From Bdellovibrio bacteriovorus (GTDB taxonomy: Bacteria; Bdellovibrionota; Bdellovibrionia; Bdellovibrionales; Bdellovibrionaceae): DNA of 64,000 nt. Location: NCBI RefSeq assembly GCF_001592755.1, contig NZ_LUKF01000016.1:434001-498000 (forward strand), in the 5' to 3' direction. Shown piece after piece: positions 55,439 through 64,000 of the stretch (position 1 is the stretch's first letter; each line of letters opens with the position of its first letter). The notes beneath the pieces were generated by a model. That model saw only the letters and a program-made list of their open reading frames with translations. It made no database searches and was not told the DNA's origin. Both the position numbers and the translations under genes were made by a program.

Positions 55439-55876
55439 ATGAAAATCGTAGATAAAAGAAAATGGCCCCGTGTTCTGGGCGTTGTCTTAGCGGTCGCTGG
55501 CGTCGGTCTGATGACGGGTTGCCATCGCAGTCCTGAAGAAAGAATCAATGCCGTGAGCGAAAAAATCGCGGATAAGTTTGATTTCAATGAGCAACAAAAA
55601 GCCTTGCTAAATGATATCGCCGCAGACGTGAAAAAAGATTTCGCCGAAGAAAAAGCCGTTCGTCAGTCTTTATATGGTGATTTCAAAACCATGTTGCTTT
55701 CTGAAGAACTTGATAAAGCCAAAATCAAAGAAGTGATCAAACAACGTCAGGCGCGCATGGATGCAAGAACGGATAAATACATTGATAAGGTGTCTGCTCT
55801 TCATAAAAGCTTAACGCCTGAACAGAAAAAGGAACTGGTCGAAAAAATCGAAAAGTTCCATAAAAAGTGGGAGTAA
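55439..55876 (+). CDS. CpxP/Spy-like periplasmic lipoprotein
   Basis: A 145-residue protein with a TAT-like/lipoprotein N-terminus and lipobox MTGC (Cys28). The mature part is all helical and highly charged, with an LTxxQ motif of the CpxP/Spy family in SLTPEQKKEL near the C-terminus. Such proteins act as chaperones and, as CpxP, restrain the CpxA kinase. Lipid anchoring differs from CpxP of E. coli. It is divergent from the regulator-kinase pair. Confidence 0.85.
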   Translation: MKIVDKRKWPRVLGVVLAVAGVGLMTGCHRSPEERINAVSEKIADKFDFNEQQKALLNDIAADVKKDFAEEKAVRQSLYGDFKTMLLSEELDKAKIKEVIKQRQARMDARTDKYIDKVSALHKSLTPEQKKELVEKIEKFHKKWE

Positions 55877-55904
55877 ATTATGTATTTCGCGCTTTTTACC
55901 AGAG

Positions 55905-55929
55905 CGCTGAACCTGCCAAAGGTTCAGCG
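55905..55929 (-). terminator. Hairpin after murF / CpxP-like gene
   Basis: CGCTGAACCT pairs with AGGTTCAGCG around 5 nt, 2 nt from the murF stop and 29 nt from the CpxP-like stop. No long T run follows on either strand, so it may be a weak or factor-assisted terminator. Confidence 0.55.
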
Positions 55930-55931
55930 TG

Positions 55932-57353
55932 TTACTGCTTCTCCGCGAAATCTAAAGGTTCACAAGGGAACACAAAGCGTTCCAGCTTTGTCCCGCGTGA
56001 CGCCTTCACTACCGCGATATCTCCAGATTTTAAAAACTGACCCAGATCCTGGCCTGAAGATTCCTTAAAATCTTTCTCGATCAGGGATGGATTTTTATAG
56101 CCGGCTTTTTGCAGGCCTTTCCCGAAGGCCTCATAGTCGTCACCGATAAAATAAACCTTATCGAATCCTGCTTGTCCCACCCAGGTGCCCAGTTCTTCAT
56201 GCAAGGAGGCTGAGGCACTTCCTAGTTCACGCATCTGACCAAACACACCGACTTTTCGACCCGAAACCGTTAACAGCTTCATATTGTCGATCAAAGCTTT
56301 CATGCTGTCGGGATTTGCATTGTAAGCATCAAAAATCATTTGCGCGCCCGATTTTAAATTCACGAGCTGATTGCGGCCCCAATTTGTTTTGCAGTGAGGA
56401 AGACCTGACCATACTTGTGCCGGAGTCATTCCTGCAGCTAGCCCCAAAGCCGCCGCAGCCATCAGATTCGTCAGATTTTGAGATCCAAAGACTTGGACTC
56501 TGGCAGAGCCGGACTGACCACTGATGCTTCCTTTGATCGATAGTTCTCCCATGCTCATAGAGGCAATTGTCAAATGCACATCGGCACGAGGGTCTTCGGA
56601 TGAAAACGTCAGAAGTTTTTCGTGCGGGTATTTTTCTGTCGCTCTCACGTACATTTTGTGAGTTTGTGCGTTATCTAAATTGTAAATGCGAAGAGTGTTA
56701 GAACCAGACGCAATATAGATTTCTTCTTTGGCTTCAGCGACTTTTTCAATCGTCCCGAAGAATTCCATGTGCGCACGTCCCACCATCGTGCAGACAACCA
56801 CATCAGGTTCTGCGATGTGCACTAGCTCTGTGATTTCTCCGGCGTGATTCATACCCATTTCTACAACGGCGACTTCGGCGTCCGCAGGAATTTGCAACAA
56901 GGTGAAGGGAACGCCCCAATGATTGTTGAAAGAACCTTTGTTGTAGTGAACTTTTTTAACCGAGCCGATCAAAGCGGCCGTAAATTCTTTCGTTGTCGTC
57001 TTACCGTTAGAGCCCGTGATTCCCAAAACTATGGCTTTAGACTGACGGCGCGCCCAAGTCCCCAACTGTTGAAGAGCCTTCAATGTGTCAGGTACTTTCA
57101 AAATCGTCACTTGGCCTTTTAATCTTTGTACAAGATCGCTGTCTTCATGAACTAGAAGTCCTGAAGCTCCTTGCTGAACCGCTTTATCTAAAAACTGATG
57201 TGCATCGAAAGCTTCGCCTTTGAGGGCGATGAAAAGCTGACCTTTGAGGTCCGCTCGTGTGTCCGTTCCGATGCCTTGAAATTTTTCTTCTTTCAATCCC
57301 AGAGCTTCAGCACCTGTGACTTTTACAATGGTTTGCACATCCATGGCTCTCAT
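55932..57353 (-). CDS. murF: UDP-MurNAc-tripeptide:D-Ala-D-Ala ligase
   Basis: Adds D-Ala-D-Ala to complete UDP-MurNAc-pentapeptide. A 473-residue Mur ligase with GITGSNGKTTTKEF for ATP, YNKGSFNNHWGVPFTL typical of MurF, and FDAYNANPDSMKAL in the C-terminal domain. It follows murE by 5 nt with the SD AAGGGAG, the classical murE-murF order. Confidence 0.97.
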   Translation of the reverse strand: MRAMDVQTIVKVTGAEALGLKEEKFQGIGTDTRADLKGQLFIALKGEAFDAHQFLDKAVQQGASGLLVHEDSDLVQRLKGQVTILKVPDTLKALQQLGTWARRQSKAIVLGITGSNGKTTTKEFTAALIGSVKKVHYNKGSFNNHWGVPFTLLQIPADAEVAVVEMGMNHAGEITELVHIAEPDVVVCTMVGRAHMEFFGTIEKVAEAKEEIYIASGSNTLRIYNLDNAQTHKMYVRATEKYPHEKLLTFSSEDPRADVHLTIASMSMGELSIKGSISGQSGSARVQVFGSQNLTNLMAAAALGLAAGMTPAQVWSGLPHCKTNWGRNQLVNLKSGAQMIFDAYNANPDSMKALIDNMKLLTVSGRKVGVFGQMRELGSASASLHEELGTWVGQAGFDKVYFIGDDYEAFGKGLQKAGYKNPSLIEKDFKESSGQDLGQFLKSGDIAVVKASRGTKLERFVFPCEPLDFAEKQ

Positions 57354-57358
57354 TGCTT

Positions 57359-58849
57359 TTATCTCCCTTGTAAGGCTTCTTCGGCCACTTTCACGTCACT
57401 GAACGGGAATTTTTCTTTGCCGATGATTTGGTAGTCTTCATGGCCCTTGCCCGCGATCAAAACGACATCGCCTGGCTGCGCCTTTTTAATAGTTTGATGA
57501 ATGGCTTCTTTACGATCGATGTAAACTGTCGCCTTTGATTTATCAGCGCCTGCCACACCTACCAAAATATCATTGATAATGCGTTGAGGATCTTCCGTAC
57601 GTGGATTGTCCGACGTGATCACGACATGATCAGAAAAACGCAGCGCCATCTGCGCCATCAAAGGACGTTTTCCTTTGTCGCGGTCGCCACCGCAGCCAAA
57701 CACGGTCCAAATTTTCGCTGAAGAATTTAAGTTCTCACGCACTTTTGTTAAAGCGGTTAAAACGTTTTCTAAAGCATCTGGAGAATGAGCATAGTCGACA
57801 AAAACCGCGAGGTCTTGTTTATTAGGCACTGATTGTAGGCGCCCCGGAACACCGGTGAAACTATCTAAGGCGCTGATGCAAATTTCTAGAGGAATCCCCG
57901 CCGATAAACCCGCACCTAAAGCTGCTAGGGCATTCATCACATTGTGGGTGCCAGACATCGGAAGACGGATCTCACCTTCACCCATAGGGGTTTGCACTTT
58001 AAAATGCGTCAGTGCAAAATCCATTTTCAAAATTTCATAACGAATATCTGAATCCTTGGAACCATACGTCCACAGCACCGCTGGATCCGCCACTTTAAGA
58101 CGACGGCCATATTTATCTGCGGTATTCACAATCGCATAACATGGGGACTTCTCTGTCTTCCAAAGAAGATCCGTGAAAAGTCTTTGTTTCGCTTCAAAAT
58201 ACTGATCCATGGTTTCGTGATAATCCAAATGATCCCGCGTGAGATTCGTGAAGATCACGGTATTAAATGGCACACTGTCGACGCGCTTTTGATCAAGGGC
58301 GTGCGAAGAAACTTCCATCGCTACGGCCATCGCTCCGTCGTCGCGGAACTCGCGCAGGCGCTTTTGCAAAAACACAGGATCTGGCGTCGTCATTTCTGAA
58401 GGCCATACTTTATCTAACAAATGATGATTGACGGTGCCGATCACACCGGTAGGAATTTTTCCAGCATTCAAAATCGCTTCAGTCATGTACGTGACGGACG
58501 TTTTTCCGTTCGTTCCGGTGACACCGACACAGAAAAGTTCCTGCCCTGGATCCAGATAATAGCGACTTGCTAAAAGATCCAAAGTTTCACGCGAATTTTC
58601 TGTTTGCCATACAAAACCGGCATAACCTGCGGGAACTTTCGCCTTGTCTTCAACGACCAAAGCGGCGGCCCCTTTTGCCACAGCATCGCCTAAGAAACTA
58701 TGTCCATCCAGTTTGCTGCCACGAATCGCAACGAAAACAGAGCCAGGAACAACCAAGCGCGCGTCATTAAAGACACCGCTGACTTCCGCCTCAGACAAAG
58801 TGTAATTCGAAGTTCCTGGAATGATGGAAAAGAGATTATTCAGTTTCAT
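57359..58849 (-). CDS. murE: UDP-MurNAc-dipeptide:meso-diaminopimelate ligase
   Basis: A 496-residue Mur ligase adding the third residue. The ATP loop is GVTGTNGKTS. The motif DNPRTEDP near the C-terminus is the mark of meso-diaminopimelate specificity, so the wall is probably the A1-gamma type of Gram-negatives. VDYAHSPDALENVL is the other MurE signature. It begins the murE-murF pair; the gene upstream on the other strand is an esterase, 34 nt away. Confidence 0.98.
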   Translation of the reverse strand: MKLNNLFSIIPGTSNYTLSEAEVSGVFNDARLVVPGSVFVAIRGSKLDGHSFLGDAVAKGAAALVVEDKAKVPAGYAGFVWQTENSRETLDLLASRYYLDPGQELFCVGVTGTNGKTSVTYMTEAILNAGKIPTGVIGTVNHHLLDKVWPSEMTTPDPVFLQKRLREFRDDGAMAVAMEVSSHALDQKRVDSVPFNTVIFTNLTRDHLDYHETMDQYFEAKQRLFTDLLWKTEKSPCYAIVNTADKYGRRLKVADPAVLWTYGSKDSDIRYEILKMDFALTHFKVQTPMGEGEIRLPMSGTHNVMNALAALGAGLSAGIPLEICISALDSFTGVPGRLQSVPNKQDLAVFVDYAHSPDALENVLTALTKVRENLNSSAKIWTVFGCGGDRDKGKRPLMAQMALRFSDHVVITSDNPRTEDPQRIINDILVGVAGADKSKATVYIDRKEAIHQTIKKAQPGDVVLIAGKGHEDYQIIGKEKFPFSDVKVAEEALQGR

Positions 58850-58883
58850 AGACTCGGTTTCAAGAATAGCGTATGACTAAGTT

Positions 58884-59570
58884 ATGAGACAACTCGGAAA
58901 GATACATTGCCAAGAAATAAATAAAGACGATAACGCGCCCTGGGTGATCTTCTTCCACGGTTTTGGCGCTGATTGTAATGACCTTTTTTCTTTGGGAGAA
59001 ATGATCTCCACTAAGAAAACTTACAACTGGCTTTTCCCGAATGGGATTTTAGAAGTTCCTATTGGTCCCGCATGGATGGGACGCGCTTGGTGGACAATCA
59101 ACATGATGGAAATCCAAGAAGCGCAAGCCCGCGGTGAACATCGCGATTTCAGCAATGACACTCCGAAGGGTCTTTCCAAAGCTTACGACGCGGCCATGGA
59201 AATGATTCGTCAGCTCAAAGTGCCTTGGAACAAAATTGTGCTGGGTGGCTTTAGCCAAGGTGCGATGCTGGCAACAGAGATTTATCTGCGTGCGCCCGAA
59301 ACACCTGCGGGACTTGTCATTATGTCAGGCACCTTGCTTCATCAAGAAGAATGGAAAAAGCTTATCCCCGCACGCGAAGGACAGCGCTTCTTCCAAAGCC
59401 ATGGCGAGATGGATCAAGTTCTTGGCCACAAACAGGCGCAGAAACTAAATACTCTTTTAAATCAAAATGGCATGAAGGGATCTATGCTGAGCTTCCGTGG
59501 AGGTCACGAAATCCCAGCCCCCGTGATTATTAAAATCAGCGAGTACTTAAACTCGATTCAAACTGATTAG
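58884..59570 (+). CDS. Alpha/beta-hydrolase, phospholipase/carboxylesterase family
   Basis: A 228-residue serine hydrolase without signal peptide. FFHGFGADCNDLFSLG holds the oxyanion loop; the nucleophile Ser124 is in GGFSQGAM; Asp probably in GEMDQVLG and His in RGGHEIP, the YpfH/acyl-protein-thioesterase layout. The gene divides murE from the epimerase gene. Its 3' end overlaps the converging epimerase gene by 24 nt. The substrate could be an acyl ester of small or lipid type. Confidence 0.9.
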   Translation: MRQLGKIHCQEINKDDNAPWVIFFHGFGADCNDLFSLGEMISTKKTYNWLFPNGILEVPIGPAWMGRAWWTINMMEIQEAQARGEHRDFSNDTPKGLSKAYDAAMEMIRQLKVPWNKIVLGGFSQGAMLATEIYLRAPETPAGLVIMSGTLLHQEEWKKLIPAREGQRFFQSHGEMDQVLGHKQAQKLNTLLNQNGMKGSMLSFRGGHEIPAPVIIKISEYLNSIQTD

Positions 59571-60416
59571 TAAAGAATGCAACCATTCGCGAGCGGGCTT
59601 TGATTGAAAGCCCGCGCTCTTCGCTTTCTCTACATTTAAAAACCAATCTTCCGAAATTCCATAAGGCGACCAATTTTCAGGCGAAGGTTCTTGCAAAAGC
59701 TGGGCTTTCCGTCCCGTGATGGATTCAATGTCGCTCACAAGCTCTTTCAACGGAATGGCGTCTTCAGAGGCAAAATTAAAGGGTCCTTCATGCTTCGTAT
59801 GCACGAGCCATAAAAGAGCCCGGGCCGCATCTTCTGAAGTAATAAAAGAAAACTTGGCATTTAAATTCGGGAAGTACAAAGGCTCGCCCTTTTTTATTTT
59901 CTGAATATGGCCCAACAATCTTCCCGTATAGTCATCCTCGCCGACAACCACCGGAAAGCGCGCAAAAGAGCATTTAAAAGGAGCTTTCGTGGCGAAGTAA
60001 TGTTCTGCGGCTCTTTTGCCTTCGCCGTACTCTTCCGCAGGATTTGTGGGCTTTTTGGGCTGATACATATAAGCGTTGTAATTTTCTTCCAGAAGATTGC
60101 CGCCTAAGTCATACACCGACATCGTTGAAGTCATAATGTAGTAAGAGGTTTTTTCCGCGAAGACCTCACAACTGGCCGCTGCATCTTCCGGAGTCATACA
60201 GACCTGATCAACGACGACGTCAAAATTCAAAGATCCTACGGCCTGCGCCAGGGACTCTTTGTTTTTTCGATCCCCTTTTAAACGATGAACACGGGCCCCG
60301 AAATCATCTTCTTGCTTTCCTCGAGATAGCACCCAGATTTCGTGACCTTCGCGAATCAGGGAGTGCACAAATCTTTTCCCAAAATAGCGAGTCCCACCCA
60401 ATACAAGAATCTTCAT
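59547..60416 (-). CDS. NAD(P)-dependent epimerase/reductase-like protein
   Basis: A 289-residue extended SDR. LVLGGTRYFGKRFV has the dinucleotide loop (GGTRYFG), a variant seen in the CSP41/isoflavone-reductase-like group. VDQVCMTPEDA and later ITSEDAARALLWLV also fit. The classical Tyr-x3-Lys is replaced or displaced. Its start overlaps the nucleotidyltransferase stop by four bases. The substrate is unknown. Confidence 0.85.
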   Translation of the reverse strand: MKILVLGGTRYFGKRFVHSLIREGHEIWVLSRGKQEDDFGARVHRLKGDRKNKESLAQAVGSLNFDVVVDQVCMTPEDAAASCEVFAEKTSYYIMTSTMSVYDLGGNLLEENYNAYMYQPKKPTNPAEEYGEGKRAAEHYFATKAPFKCSFARFPVVVGEDDYTGRLLGHIQKIKKGEPLYFPNLNAKFSFITSEDAARALLWLVHTKHEGPFNFASEDAIPLKELVSDIESITGRKAQLLQEPSPENWSPYGISEDWFLNVEKAKSAGFQSKPAREWLHSLLISLNRV

Positions 60417-61174
60417 ACTGAAACGTCCTTCTGAAGTGTCTGAATTTTTGATCTTAGTTCTGCGGCCGCCACCTGCATGGATTTCAAATCCGGCACTTGC
60501 AGCAGCTTCTCTATGTACTGCGATTCAGTCGGTGGCAAATCGCGATACAGATATCTCAATCCAAAATCATGCTTCTGCGGGGTCCTGTGTCTACGGACCA
60601 ACTGCACCCACATCATCACCAGTCTCTGATAGAACGTGTAGCTGTCAATGTACTTTCCTCGTAAAGATTCTTTCAGGAAAGTTCTGTACAGGATTTCAAA
60701 ACGCGCAATCCATTGAGACCATTCGATTTTTTTCGAACTTTCATAGCGAGGCTGTTGCGACGCCTGTTTTAGGATATCTTTTTTATCAAAAAGAACTTGC
60801 GGCGAACCATGACGTTCGACATTGAAATGCTCGGCATAATCTTCTGAAGACAACGATTGAAAAACACCGATATCCAGATAATACGTTTCGGAAGTTTGAT
60901 CTAAAACATAGAATTTTTGGGCGAAGTTTTTCCAGGGAGAATCTTCCACCTTCCAAATATGGGTGATGGTCGCAATCCCTTTAAGAGTGTCCTCAACTGT
61001 TTGGAAGATTTCGTCTGGATTCGTGCTGATGATAACAATATCCGTATCAGAAAGATCATCTTCAAAGCCTGTCGCGGTAGATCCGCCCAGCCAAGCTCCT
61101 TCCGCAGATGAGGACTGCTGAAGATTTTGAACTAAAGAATGAACGATTTTATTTTTATCAAATCCCGTCGCCAT
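60413..61174 (-). CDS. Nucleotidyltransferase-fold protein
   Basis: A 253-residue protein with the polymerase-beta type motif GGSTATGFEDDLSDTDIVII: Gly-Ser, then Asp-x-Asp for metal binding. This places it with minimal or aminoglycoside-type nucleotidyltransferases. The C-terminal helical half is not recognised. ATG 61174 begins the conserved part, though a GTG at 61207 is possible; neither has a good SD. A small inverted repeat (CCATAC and GTATGG) covers ATG 61174. It is coupled to the epimerase gene. Function unknown. Confidence 0.75.
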   Translation of the reverse strand: MATGFDKNKIVHSLVQNLQQSSSAEGAWLGGSTATGFEDDLSDTDIVIISTNPDEIFQTVEDTLKGIATITHIWKVEDSPWKNFAQKFYVLDQTSETYYLDIGVFQSLSSEDYAEHFNVERHGSPQVLFDKKDILKQASQQPRYESSKKIEWSQWIARFEILYRTFLKESLRGKYIDSYTFYQRLVMMWVQLVRRHRTPQKHDFGLRYLYRDLPPTESQYIEKLLQVPDLKSMQVAAAELRSKIQTLQKDVSV

Positions 61175-61247
61175 ACAGAAAGTATGGCGGGCCTGAGGAC
61201 GAATCACTAGAAGGATTTTTAAGTACTACGATATAAGACGCCAAGTT

Positions 61248-62810
61248 TTAGCGGGTTAGCTCTGCTAAAACATCCCAACCGAACTTTTCGATTTTAGCGT
61301 CACCGATACCGTAAACAGATTTCATTTCTTCCAAGTTTTGCGGATTCTTAACCGCTAAGTGCTTTAAAGTCTGATCACTGAACACCACAAACGCCGGCGC
61401 ATCGAGTTCTTTCGCCTTGGCTTTACGCCATTGACGAAGGATCTCGTAACGCTTCTCTTGAACTTCATCCAAAACAAAGTCCATGTCGGAAGCTTTGGGT
61501 TTCTTGGTCTTTTTCAATGAGGTTTTAATTTTTTCTAAAGTTTGATCCAGCACCAACGATGGCGTCAGCGGTTTCAAAATACGACGAGAAGATTTTGGAT
61601 CACAGTTATCACAGTGTCCGCAACGCTCAATACGTTGAGAATCTTTGTAGTAAGTTAGAATTTCCGCATGACGACACTCGCCGCCTTCGGAATAGTTCAC
61701 CAAGGCTTCTAAGTTTCTCCAACGAGCACTTTTGATTTCTTCGGGCGCTTCTGAGCTGTGAATGAAGTAAGACTGCAAGCCTTTGTCTTTTTTTGAATAC
61801 AAGGCCACGCACGTCGACTCGGCCCCATCGCGGCCACCACGCCCCATCTCTTGATAAAGCGCATCGATGTTGGCTGGGATTTGATAGTGAACGACCAAAC
61901 GCACGTCGGGCTGGTCAATCCCCATTCCAAAAGCGTTCGTCGCAACAAGAATCCTAAGATCTCCGTTGGCATACGCTTCTTGTGTTTGTGCGCGAACTTC
62001 GGCCGTTAAGCCCGCATGATAAAAACCAACTTGTTTGAATTTTTTTTGTAAAAGGGCCGCTGTGGTCTCTGTCACTTTGCGAGTGCCACAGTAAACGATG
62101 ATTCGACCTTGCGGCGTGGACTTGATACTTTGAAGCAGCAATTCCAACTTCGCCTCTTCGTTTTCACAAAGCTCCACCTGATAATAAAGGTTCGAGCGAT
62201 AAAATCCGTGAACCATGCGTTCCGGATTTTTCAAATTCAAATGCTTTGAAATATCATCCAGAACCGTCGGCGTTGCCGAGGCCGTGAGCGCAAGAATCGG
62301 CACATGCGGGCAGATTTTCTTAAGGACACTTAATTGCGCATACTCTTCACGGAAATCATGCCCCCACTGTGATACACAGTGAGCTTCGTCCACCGCAAAA
62401 AGAGCGATCTGACGATGTTGAATCCATTTTTGAAAGCCTTCTTTCTGAGCCCTTTCCGGCGAAAGGTACAAAACAAAGGCGCCGCCTTTATTCAACTCAG
62501 CAAAAACATCGCGTTTTTCATCGTCCGATTGACCTGAGTGCAAACAGCCCGCAGGAATGCCCAGTCTTTGTAAAGACATCACTTGGTCTTTCATCAAAGC
62601 TATCAAAGGTGAAATAACAATCACCAGCTTTTGAAAGTGGACAGCCGGATATTGATAACACAAAGACTTACCGCCTCCCGTAGGCAGAACGGCTAAGACG
62701 TCTTTTTTTGCAAGAACCGCATCAATGATCTCTTTTTGCCCGCGACGAAATTGCGGAAGATTGAAGTATTTTTTTAGTAGATCAGATTGCGATGCCTGCT
62801 GGATTTCCAT
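61248..62810 (-). CDS. recQ: ATP-dependent DNA helicase RecQ
   Basis: A 520-residue SF2 helicase that unwinds DNA 3' to 5'. Walker A is LPTGGGKSLCYQ, Walker B DEAHCVSQWGHDFR (DEAH plus aromatic loop), motif VI QEMGRGGRDG, then the zinc cysteines (GGECRH and RCGHCDNC). A C-terminal HRDC domain (YGIGDAKIEKFGWDVL) is present. The winged-helix part looks short, as in compact RecQ proteins. ATG 62810 is preferred by family alignment; a frame to 62963 adds 51 unrelated residues. Confidence 0.95.
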   Translation of the reverse strand: MEIQQASQSDLLKKYFNLPQFRRGQKEIIDAVLAKKDVLAVLPTGGGKSLCYQYPAVHFQKLVIVISPLIALMKDQVMSLQRLGIPAGCLHSGQSDDEKRDVFAELNKGGAFVLYLSPERAQKEGFQKWIQHRQIALFAVDEAHCVSQWGHDFREEYAQLSVLKKICPHVPILALTASATPTVLDDISKHLNLKNPERMVHGFYRSNLYYQVELCENEEAKLELLLQSIKSTPQGRIIVYCGTRKVTETTAALLQKKFKQVGFYHAGLTAEVRAQTQEAYANGDLRILVATNAFGMGIDQPDVRLVVHYQIPANIDALYQEMGRGGRDGAESTCVALYSKKDKGLQSYFIHSSEAPEEIKSARWRNLEALVNYSEGGECRHAEILTYYKDSQRIERCGHCDNCDPKSSRRILKPLTPSLVLDQTLEKIKTSLKKTKKPKASDMDFVLDEVQEKRYEILRQWRKAKAKELDAPAFVVFSDQTLKHLAVKNPQNLEEMKSVYGIGDAKIEKFGWDVLAELTR

Positions 62811-62965
62811 ACCCGTGTACTTTCTGTGAAAGAGTTCTGCGAAGCAACAACAATCTGGCCTTCGCTTTGAAACTCTTCGAGCAAAGAATGAACTGGGATT
62901 AGGTTTTATCTGAGGAAGAAAAGACTGACACAAGTGGCCGATGTTTGAAGAAAACTCGGACAAAA

Positions 62966-62994
62966 AAAGGGAAGATCTTCACAATCTTCCCTTT
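62966..62994 (-). terminator. Intrinsic terminator after ftsI
   Basis: AAAGGGAAGAT pairs with ATCTTCCCTTT around 7 nt, followed on the minus strand by a T run. It is 4 nt past the ftsI stop, so ftsI does not run on into recQ. Confidence 0.92.
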
Positions 62995-62998
62995 ACTT

Positions 62999-64000
62999 TT
63001 ATTTCATTATAACCGTGATCTCTTTTGTTTCCGGAACCATCGATCCCGCATCGGGAATGGTATCGGCGACGACTCCCTGACCGACGAATTTCACTTTCAA
63101 GTCTTGACCGTTGATACGGCGAAGAACTTCACGTGTGGTCATGTTCTTTAAGTTCGGAACAGTTTCCCCTGTCGCCACTTCCGTGACTTTATCTAACTCT
63201 GTCGCGGTTAACACTTCTTTCGGTGGGATTTTCACAACTGGTTTAGGTTCAGCGGCAATACGACGCACCTTTTTATCAACAGTCGAAACCTCAGCCATCG
63301 GAAGTGGAGCAATACCTTCTTTGCGAACCGCATAAGAAGCCAATCGCGAGAATAACGGAGCCGCCACTGTCGCGCCATAATAAGCTTTGCGAGGAGAATC
63401 CACGGCGACGTAAATCACAAACTTGGGGTCATTTGCCGGAATGAATCCGCCGAAGCTAGAAATGTAAGCGCCTTTTAAGTAACCACGTCCGTTCGGATTG
63501 ACTTTCTGAGCCGTCCCGGTTTTTCCGCCGACCATGAAACCATCGACACGAGCGTTGCCACCCGTTCCCCCTGTCGTCGTCACCCCAACAAGCATCGCCC
63601 GCATTTGCGCCGCTTGCTCTGCCGTCAAGACACGTCGAATGGGCTTCACTTCAGTCTCTTTAAGCTCTCCTGTTTCAGCATCACGAATGCTGTGAACGAT
63701 GTACGGAGTGTTCAACACACCACCATTTGCAATGGCAGCAAAGGCATTGGCCACTTGCAAAGGAGTCGCAGAGATACCATGACCAAAAGAAATATTACTG
63801 AGCAAGTGCTGTCTCCACGGAAGAGCCTGCACCATGCCGCGCGCTTCGCCCGGAAGATCCACACCCAGTCTTTGCCCAAAGCCGAAATCTAAAAGACCTT
63901 GGCGAAGTTTGTCTGACCCCATTTTAAACGCGATCTTAGTTGTTCCGACGTTTGAAGAGACCGCAAGAATTTCACTCACTGTCAGATCTTCAAACTTTTC
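62999..64000 (-). CDS. ftsI: Penicillin-binding protein FtsI-like, C-terminal part (start outside window)
   Basis: A transpeptidase that crosslinks septal peptidoglycan. The frame is open to the window edge at 64000. The S-x-N motif is SSNVGTTK, the K-T/S-G motif GGKTGTAQK, and FGHGISATPLQVANAF lies between them, as in class B PBPs. The last 60 residues (VPNLKNMTTREVLRRING to the end) form a PASTA domain, absent from FtsI of E. coli but known in several other lineages. The SxxK motif and N-terminus lie outside. It sits upstream of murE in dcw order, split by four genes. Confidence 0.93.
   Translation of the reverse strand, partial: EKFEDLTVSEILAVSSNVGTTKIAFKMGSDKLRQGLLDFGFGQRLGVDLPGEARGMVQALPWRQHLLSNISFGHGISATPLQVANAFAAIANGGVLNTPYIVHSIRDAETGELKETEVKPIRRVLTAEQAAQMRAMLVGVTTTGGTGGNARVDGFMVGGKTGTAQKVNPNGRGYLKGAYISSFGGFIPANDPKFVIYVAVDSPRKAYYGATVAAPLFSRLASYAVRKEGIAPLPMAEVSTVDKKVRRIAAEPKPVVKIPPKEVLTATELDKVTEVATGETVPNLKNMTTREVLRRINGQDLKVKFVGQGVVADTIPDAGSMVPETKEITVIMK

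Overview
The window looks like chromosome from a Bdellovibrio-type predatory bacterium. This is inferred from gene content only; no database was searched. The pointers are a division and cell wall (dcw) gene set of Gram-negative type, a tail-fibre-like protein ending in an S74 self-cleaving chaperone domain next to a lipoprotein, many exported proteins and lipoproteins, LpxH, an L,D-transpeptidase, a heme-c chemoreceptor, and dense packing with strong Shine-Dalgarno (SD) sequences. No tRNA, rRNA, CRISPR array, transposase or integrase was seen.

Layout. 1-3154 (+): a 5'-truncated long-chain acyl-CoA synthetase, an MFS exporter and a small membrane protein. 3155-3772: non-coding, with four spaced copies of a palindromic motif and a nine-copy hexamer repeat. 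3773-9886 (-): exported proteins, namely a caspase-like (clan CD) hydrolase, a PA14-like protein, the 956-residue fibre protein and its overlapping lipoprotein. 9959-20443 (-): two adjoining transcription units that appear to make and move a lipid. They encode a diacylglycerol-kinase-like lipid kinase, an extended SDR, an acyl-ACP-reductase-like enzyme with a large unknown N-terminal half, a LolA-like carrier, two outer-membrane barrels, a BtaA/DUF3419-like transferase, an ABC transporter of MacB/LolCDE type and an AMIN-like protein. This is the best candidate for an undescribed system. 20729-29315 (+): a Cys/Tyr-rich lipoprotein, M3 oligopeptidase, NAD kinase, RecN, an NmrA-type SDR and prolyl oligopeptidase. 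29368-35833: L,D-transpeptidase, NUDIX hydrolase and aconitase, a barrel protein, an exported tyrosine-phosphatase-like protein and a lipoprotein.

35959-64000 holds the dcw genes on the minus strand, broken into blocks: ftsI (partial) / murE-murF / mraY-murD / ftsW-murG-murC / ftsQ-ftsA-ftsZ-lpxH. The breaks hold recQ, a nucleotidyltransferase, an epimerase, an esterase, a CpxRA/CpxP-like stress system, EcsC, a small GNAT, a CBS protein, a heme-c chemoreceptor and a second caspase-like exported protein. Between that last gene and murC lies a 226-nt element bounded by perfect 37-bp inverted repeats and containing several small purine-loop hairpins.

How they fit together: the Mur enzymes make lipid II from UDP-MurNAc precursors, FtsW and FtsI polymerise and crosslink it at the FtsZ/A/Q divisome, the L,D-transpeptidase can modify the wall, and the Cpx-like system is placed to sense envelope stress. 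The 10-20 kb region probably adds a special lipid to this envelope.
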